Part shown: positions 59,844 through 64,000 of the stretch, one piece after another
Layout of the letters: each line of letters opens with the position of its first letter
How positions within the stretch are numbered: the first letter of the stretch is position 1
From: Vitis vinifera
Taxonomy: Eukaryota; Streptophyta; Magnoliopsida; Vitales; Vitaceae
Direction of reading: 5' to 3'
Assembly: GCF_030704535.1 (NCBI RefSeq)
Contig: NC_081807.1
Location: forward strand, 1,467,001 to 1,531,000
Length of the DNA: 64,000 nucleotides
The notes under the pieces: model-generated
Seen by the model: only the letters and a program-made list of their open reading frames with translations
The model's database searches: none
What the model was told of the DNA's origin: nothing
Position numbers and translations under genes: made by a program

Positions 59844-62168
59844 ATGGCGCCTCCTTTCTTACTCGTCTTCTTTTTTTTCTTCTTCTCTGGGGTTCCGCTG
59901 AATGCGGCATCGTTTTCGCATGATCAGGCGGTGAAGACCTATATCTTTCGGGTGGATGGCGATTCTAAGCCGTCCATTTTTCCTACACACTACCACTGGT
60001 ATAGCTCGGAGTTTGCTGACCCGGTTCAAATCCTCCATGTATACGACGTCGTTTTTCATGGCTTCTCTGCTACTCTCACCCCAGACAGAGCCGCTTCGAT
60101 TCTTCAGAACCCCTCGGTTCTGGCGGTGTTCGAGGATCGCCGCCGTGAGCTGCACACCACTCGGTCGCCGCAGTTTCTTGGCCTGAGGAACCAGCGGGGG
60201 CTTTGGTCGGAGTCCGACTATGGCTCTGATGTTATTGTGGGAGTGTTTGATACTGGAGTGTGGCCGGAGCGGCGGAGCTTCTCGGATCTGAATCTCGGGC
60301 CGGTGCCGGCGAAGTGGAAGGGGATATGCGAGACTGGAGTGAGGTTCGCGAGGACGAATTGTAACCGGAAGCTCGTCGGAGCTAGGTTTTTCGCTAAAGG
60401 GCATGAGGCGGCGGCGAAAGGCGCCGGTCCAGGATTTGGAGGGATCAATGAGACTGTGGAATTCAGGTCGCCGAGAGATGCTGATGGGCACGGAACTCAC
60501 ACTGCGTCGACTGCTGCTGGGAGATATGCTTTCAAGGCGAGCATGTCTGGCTATGCCGCCGGGATTGCGAAAGGCGTTGCTCCGAAAGCTCGACTGGCTG
60601 TTTACAAAGTGTGCTGGAAAAACTCCGGTTGTTTCGATTCCGACATCCTGGCGGCATTTGATGCTGCTGTTGCTGATGGTGTCGACGTGATTTCGATCTC
60701 GATCGGAGGTGGCGACGGAATTTCTTCTCCGTATTACCTTGATCCGATTGCAATTGGTTCTTTCGGAGCAGTATCGAAGGGCGTTTTCGTTTCAGCATCT
60801 GCTGGAAACGATGGACCAAACGGAATGTCAGTTACAAACCTTGCGCCTTGGCAAACGTCGGTCGGAGCTGGCACCATTGATCGTAATTTCCCAGCGGATG
60901 TGGTTCTTGGTAACGGAAAGAGACTCTCAGGAGTGTCGCTTTACTCTGGAGAGCCACTGAAAGGGAAACTGTATTCTCTGGTTTACCCTGGAAAATCTGG
61001 GATTCTCGCTGCCTCACTGTGTATGGAGAATTCGCTTGATCCAACAATGGTGAAAGGAAAGATTGTGGTTTGCGATCGTGGAAGCAGTCCTAGGGTTGCT
61101 AAAGGTCTGGTAGTGAGGAAAGCTGGCGGCATCGGAATGATTCTCGCTAATGGGATCTCCAATGGCGAAGGCTTAGTCGGCGATGCTCATCTCATTCCAG
61201 CTTGCGCTGTTGGCTCCGACGAGGGCGACGCCTTGAAGTCCTACATTTCATCGACCTCAAAACCTACCGCAACCATCGATTTCAAAGGAACTGTGATAGG
61301 AATCAAGCCAGCACCGGTAGTGGCCTCCTTCTCCGGCCGAGGACCAAACGGACTCAACCCCGAAATTCTCAAGCCTGATCTCATAGCACCTGGTGTGAAC
61401 ATCCTCGCCGCGTGGACCGACGCCGTCGGCCCCACCGGACTCGACTCAGATACTCGGAAAACAGAATTCAACATTCTCTCTGGCACATCGATGGCTTGCC
61501 CTCACGTCAGCGGCGCAGCGGCGCTCCTGAAATCTGCACATCCCGATTGGAGTCCAGCCGCGATAAGGTCCGCGATGATGACCACTGCTAGCATCACCGA
61601 CAACCGTCTCCAGCCCATGATTGACGAAGCCACCGGAAAACCATCCACGCCATACGATTTCGGCGCCGGGAACCTCAACCTCGACCAAGCAATGGACCCA
61701 GGCCTAGTCTACGATATCACAAACGCCGATTACGTCAACTTCCTATGTTCAATTGGTTACAACCCCAAGATCATTCAGGTGATTACTCGATCACCGGAAA
61801 CCTGTCCGTCGAAGAAACCCCTGCCAGAGAATCTCAACTACCCATCAATATCAGCATTGTTCCCCGCCACATCCGTGGGAGTTTCAACCAAATCCTTTAT
61901 CCGAACGTTGACAAATGTGGGGCCGCCGAATTCAGTATACAGAGTGAAAATCGAAACTCCGCCAAAGGGAGTGACGGTGGCTGTGAAGCCAGCGAAGCTG
62001 GTGTTCTCGGAAAAGATGAAGAAACAGAGCTTTGTAGTGACCGTATCCGCCGACAGCCGAAAAATAGAAATGGGCGAATCGGGTGCGGTATTCGGATCAC
62101 TGTCGTGGTCTGATGGAAAGCACGTGGTTCGGAGCCCCATAGTGGTAACTCAAATAGAGCCGTTGTAA
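59844..62168 (+). CDS. SBT1.6: Subtilisin-like serine protease SBT1.6
   Basis: A single intronless frame of 774 residues, as is usual for plant SBT1 subtilases. Signal peptide at about 1-22. An I9 propeptide (about 30-104; KTYIFRVDG, FHGFSATLTP) ends near ELHTTRSPQFLGL, where mature enzymes begin. The catalytic triad is D136 (GVFDTGVWPE), H216 (DGHGTHT) and S549 (LSGTSMACPHVSG), with oxyanion N322 (SAGNDGPNG). A protease-associated insert lies at about 365-480 and a fibronectin-III-like C-terminal domain at about 655-770. The protein is predicted to be secreted to the apoplast. Long shared blocks, such as HTTRSPQFLGL and DVISISIGGGDG, and the ending GKHVVRSPIVVTQ match Arabidopsis SBT1.6/SLP2 (At4g34980, from memory). 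All key residues are intact. GC content is far above the flanks. Confidence 0.97.
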   Translation: MAPPFLLVFFFFFFSGVPLNAASFSHDQAVKTYIFRVDGDSKPSIFPTHYHWYSSEFADPVQILHVYDVVFHGFSATLTPDRAASILQNPSVLAVFEDRRRELHTTRSPQFLGLRNQRGLWSESDYGSDVIVGVFDTGVWPERRSFSDLNLGPVPAKWKGICETGVRFARTNCNRKLVGARFFAKGHEAAAKGAGPGFGGINETVEFRSPRDADGHGTHTASTAAGRYAFKASMSGYAAGIAKGVAPKARLAVYKVCWKNSGCFDSDILAAFDAAVADGVDVISISIGGGDGISSPYYLDPIAIGSFGAVSKGVFVSASAGNDGPNGMSVTNLAPWQTSVGAGTIDRNFPADVVLGNGKRLSGVSLYSGEPLKGKLYSLVYPGKSGILAASLCMENSLDPTMVKGKIVVCDRGSSPRVAKGLVVRKAGGIGMILANGISNGEGLVGDAHLIPACAVGSDEGDALKSYISSTSKPTATIDFKGTVIGIKPAPVVASFSGRGPNGLNPEILKPDLIAPGVNILAAWTDAVGPTGLDSDTRKTEFNILSGTSMACPHVSGAAALLKSAHPDWSPAAIRSAMMTTASITDNRLQPMIDEATGKPSTPYDFGAGNLNLDQAMDPGLVYDITNADYVNFLCSIGYNPKIIQVITRSPETCPSKKPLPENLNYPSISALFPATSVGVSTKSFIRTLTNVGPPNSVYRVKIETPPKGVTVAVKPAKLVFSEKMKKQSFVVTVSADSRKIEMGESGAVFGSLSWSDGKHVVRSPIVVTQIEPL

Positions 62169-62485
62169 ATGATCACGTGACTGTGATCTTGAAAGTCACG
62201 TGCCCAGGTGTACTGTAGCATGAACTTGCTACACACAGTATCACTCTTAATATTTTTGTTTTTGTTTTTGTTTTTGTTTTTTTTTTAATATTTCTTTTTT
62301 GTGTGGCTGTTCCTTGGTTGGAGCACTAGGGCTTAGGAACAAGGAACTAGTTTTGAATGTAGTTTTTGAGTGGGTTTTCCTTGTTTTTCTTTTGATGTAT
62401 TTACAGATATCCAAGTTTTATATATACTCCAATATATAAAAACTTTTGGGTCAATATTTACATGGAACAACAAGAACAATACACC

Positions 62486-62508
62486 AAAAAAAAAAAAAAA
62501 AAAAAAAA
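62486..62508. repeat. Poly-A run
   Basis: About 23 consecutive A, 320 bp downstream of the SBT1.6 stop codon. A retroposed tail is possible, but I see no element body attached. Confidence 0.85.
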
Positions 62509-62883
62509 TTAGGGTAGGAAATTTTTCTTAATGTTAAATTTTTTAAAACCTTTCTTAACTTATAGATGTTAAAATCTTTGATTTTTTTTTTCCCTGCATT
62601 TAAAGCACTTCCAACTACTTTCTTTTTTCGTTTTCTTGTTGAAGCATAATAAGATTGCTTTAATGGCATGAAGCATGCTTTAGAGAAATGAAGCAATTCC
62701 TTCCTTCCCTTTCTATTCAAAAGAAGGGGGGAAAAATGGTGGCTTTACTTGTGATTTTGAAGGCCACTGTATTTTGGAACTATTGGGCATTGATTTAGTT
62801 CTAATTGTGGCCTTTTAGGCTTAAGAACAGTCGCAATGGAGTTTGATTGATTGGGACTCTTAAGGCCCTAGGGCCCCCACACC

Positions 62884-62884
<1 letters not shown>

Positions 62885-62920
<36 letters not shown>
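62885..62920. repeat. 36-nt poly-C homopolymer
   Basis: Thirty-six uninterrupted C (poly-G on the minus strand), preceded by gggcccccacacca. Such long C runs are rare in plant nuclear DNA. The length as given may be affected by sequencing or assembly error. Confidence 0.9.
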
Positions 62921-62923
<3 letters not shown>

Positions 62924-64000
62924 CAAGGTCAATAATCTTTTCTTTTAGCATAATTTGTGTCCACATGGTCCCAATTTTTTTTGTAATAAAATGAAGGTGG
63001 GTGTGACCCATCTGGCCATGGTTGCTTTATGACTGTTTTTTTCTACCATGGAAGCTCACTTTCCGTTGTCACTAATGTGGGACAAAACAGGTGTATCACA
63101 CATGGTGGACCTGGACCCATTCCTCTTCTTTGTGGGAGACCTCTTTTTTCAAACATTACTTGCAGGGTCTGCATCATTTCGATCACGTCGGCGACAGTGA
63201 TACTAATTAAGGTCATTTATACATTATATACATGTTAAAGATTTGTTTATTACTCTTCCATCAGAATCCGTTTATGAATATTCTATGCAATCCTGGTTGG
63301 AGAATCAAGTTAAATGATCTTAGACTGATTTGCTTATATTAATCTAATGTTGAAGGTGGAGTATTGCATATACCATTATCTTACCTACTAAAGCTCAAAT
63401 CTGAACACTAGGGTTTGAGTGGGGGAATACCCATTTTTCAATTCTCACAAATCCTTCCCAGTTCCCAAAATGCCTTTGAAAACACTTACCATCAAGCACT
63501 TAATCTTCACCTACATGAGAAAATAACCTCTGCTGACTGAGTGACACATGAGGTGGAAGCCACCACTTCCCATCCTTCCCAAACATTTCTGCGAAAGACC
63601 CGGAAAAATCTTGACTTATCCATGGTCGTTTTCATGGAAAACAAACAGCTTGAAGCTAGGAAATTAGTATTTTCAGGGGATGTAAGTTGAATTTCCTACT
63701 AGTAGTCAGCATTGGTAACCAATGCAGTTGCACTTATTGACTTGTTCTTAGCTCTCATCTACCTGCAGGAACTAGGTTTGGCTGTTAGCTGAATACTACC
63801 TCATCCCTCATCCATTGCCCTACAATCACATTTCTCACTACCACATTGTTGTCAGGTTTTGCCATGTCAGTACTGAAGGAAGGGGACCAATAGGATGGTA
63901 CAGGGAAGAAACTGAATTCAGTCTGGAAGCAAAAATAGTTAGCCCAGCATGAGTCTTTTTGGGTACTAATGTAACTGGCCGAGCACAACCATGGTAGAGC

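Larger units (their letters stand above)
62169..64000. other. Region downstream of SBT1.6 to the window edge
   Basis: The first 200-300 bases are probably 3'UTR, including (TTTTTG)n near 62261-62285. A poly-A run at about 62486-62508 and a poly-C run at 62885-62920 follow. The frames at 62451-62720, 63029-63238 and 63785-63988 have unfamiliar translations. Sequence after 63350 is of normal complexity and could be flanking sequence of a gene beyond the window, but nothing is recognisable. Confidence 0.5.

Noticed and set aside
59859-60500. 213-codon open frame antisense to SBT1.6
   Set aside because: It is a shadow of the GC-rich subtilase coding sequence; the translation has no recognisable domain.

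Overview
This is a gene-moderate, AT-rich plant nuclear window from a eudicot. Introns are marked by GT/AG borders, and the intergenic DNA holds MITEs, poly-A/poly-T runs and TA microsatellites. Protein similarity to Arabidopsis orthologues recalled from memory, together with the repeat types, is most consistent with a woody eudicot such as grapevine (Vitis). The species call is inference. No bacterial, organellar or viral gene set, CRISPR array, rRNA or tRNA gene was seen.

Layout, left to right. An auxin influx carrier (LAX2-like, minus) runs off the left edge. Next is a MYB/SANT-like (L10-interacting MYB type) nuclear protein on plus, with a 1.3 kb 5'UTR intron. Two tandem paralogous thaumatin-like protein genes on plus each have a third exon encoding a GPI-anchor tail. 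Then come a GH10 endo-1,4-beta-xylanase (8 exons, minus) and an NFD4-like/nodulin-like MFS transporter (3 exons, minus). The right half is all plus strand: a membrane-anchored cyclophilin CYP21-1 (7 exons), a choline-transporter-like protein (3 exons), an ADF5/ADF9-type actin depolymerising factor (3 exons) and an intronless subtilase SBT1.6. I rebuilt the exons by hand from reading-frame continuity and splice sites. Every multi-exon gene closes in frame.

Several genes act at the cell wall or apoplast (thaumatin-like proteins, xylanase, subtilase) or at membranes (auxin carrier, MFS and choline-type transporters, GPI tails). This is not a cluster with one pathway. The gene content instead recalls two Arabidopsis chromosome 4 neighbourhoods interleaved: MFS, CYP21-1, ADF9 and SBT1.6 from one, and choline transporter, GH10 and thaumatin-like from the other.

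Intergenic DNA is the accessory part. It has two Tourist-like MITEs of one family with TWA target duplications, a hAT-type MITE with an 8-bp target duplication, a 1.04 kb long-foldback element, two decayed TRIM-like LTR fossils, several local tandem duplications, a 36-nt poly-C run and a clean G-quadruplex motif. Two promoter-like islands rich in ACGT motifs lie away from any recognisable start codon. I found no convincing novel molecular system. The best leads are the possible dual soluble/GPI isoforms of the thaumatin pair, the long foldback as a small-RNA source, and the promoter-like islands.
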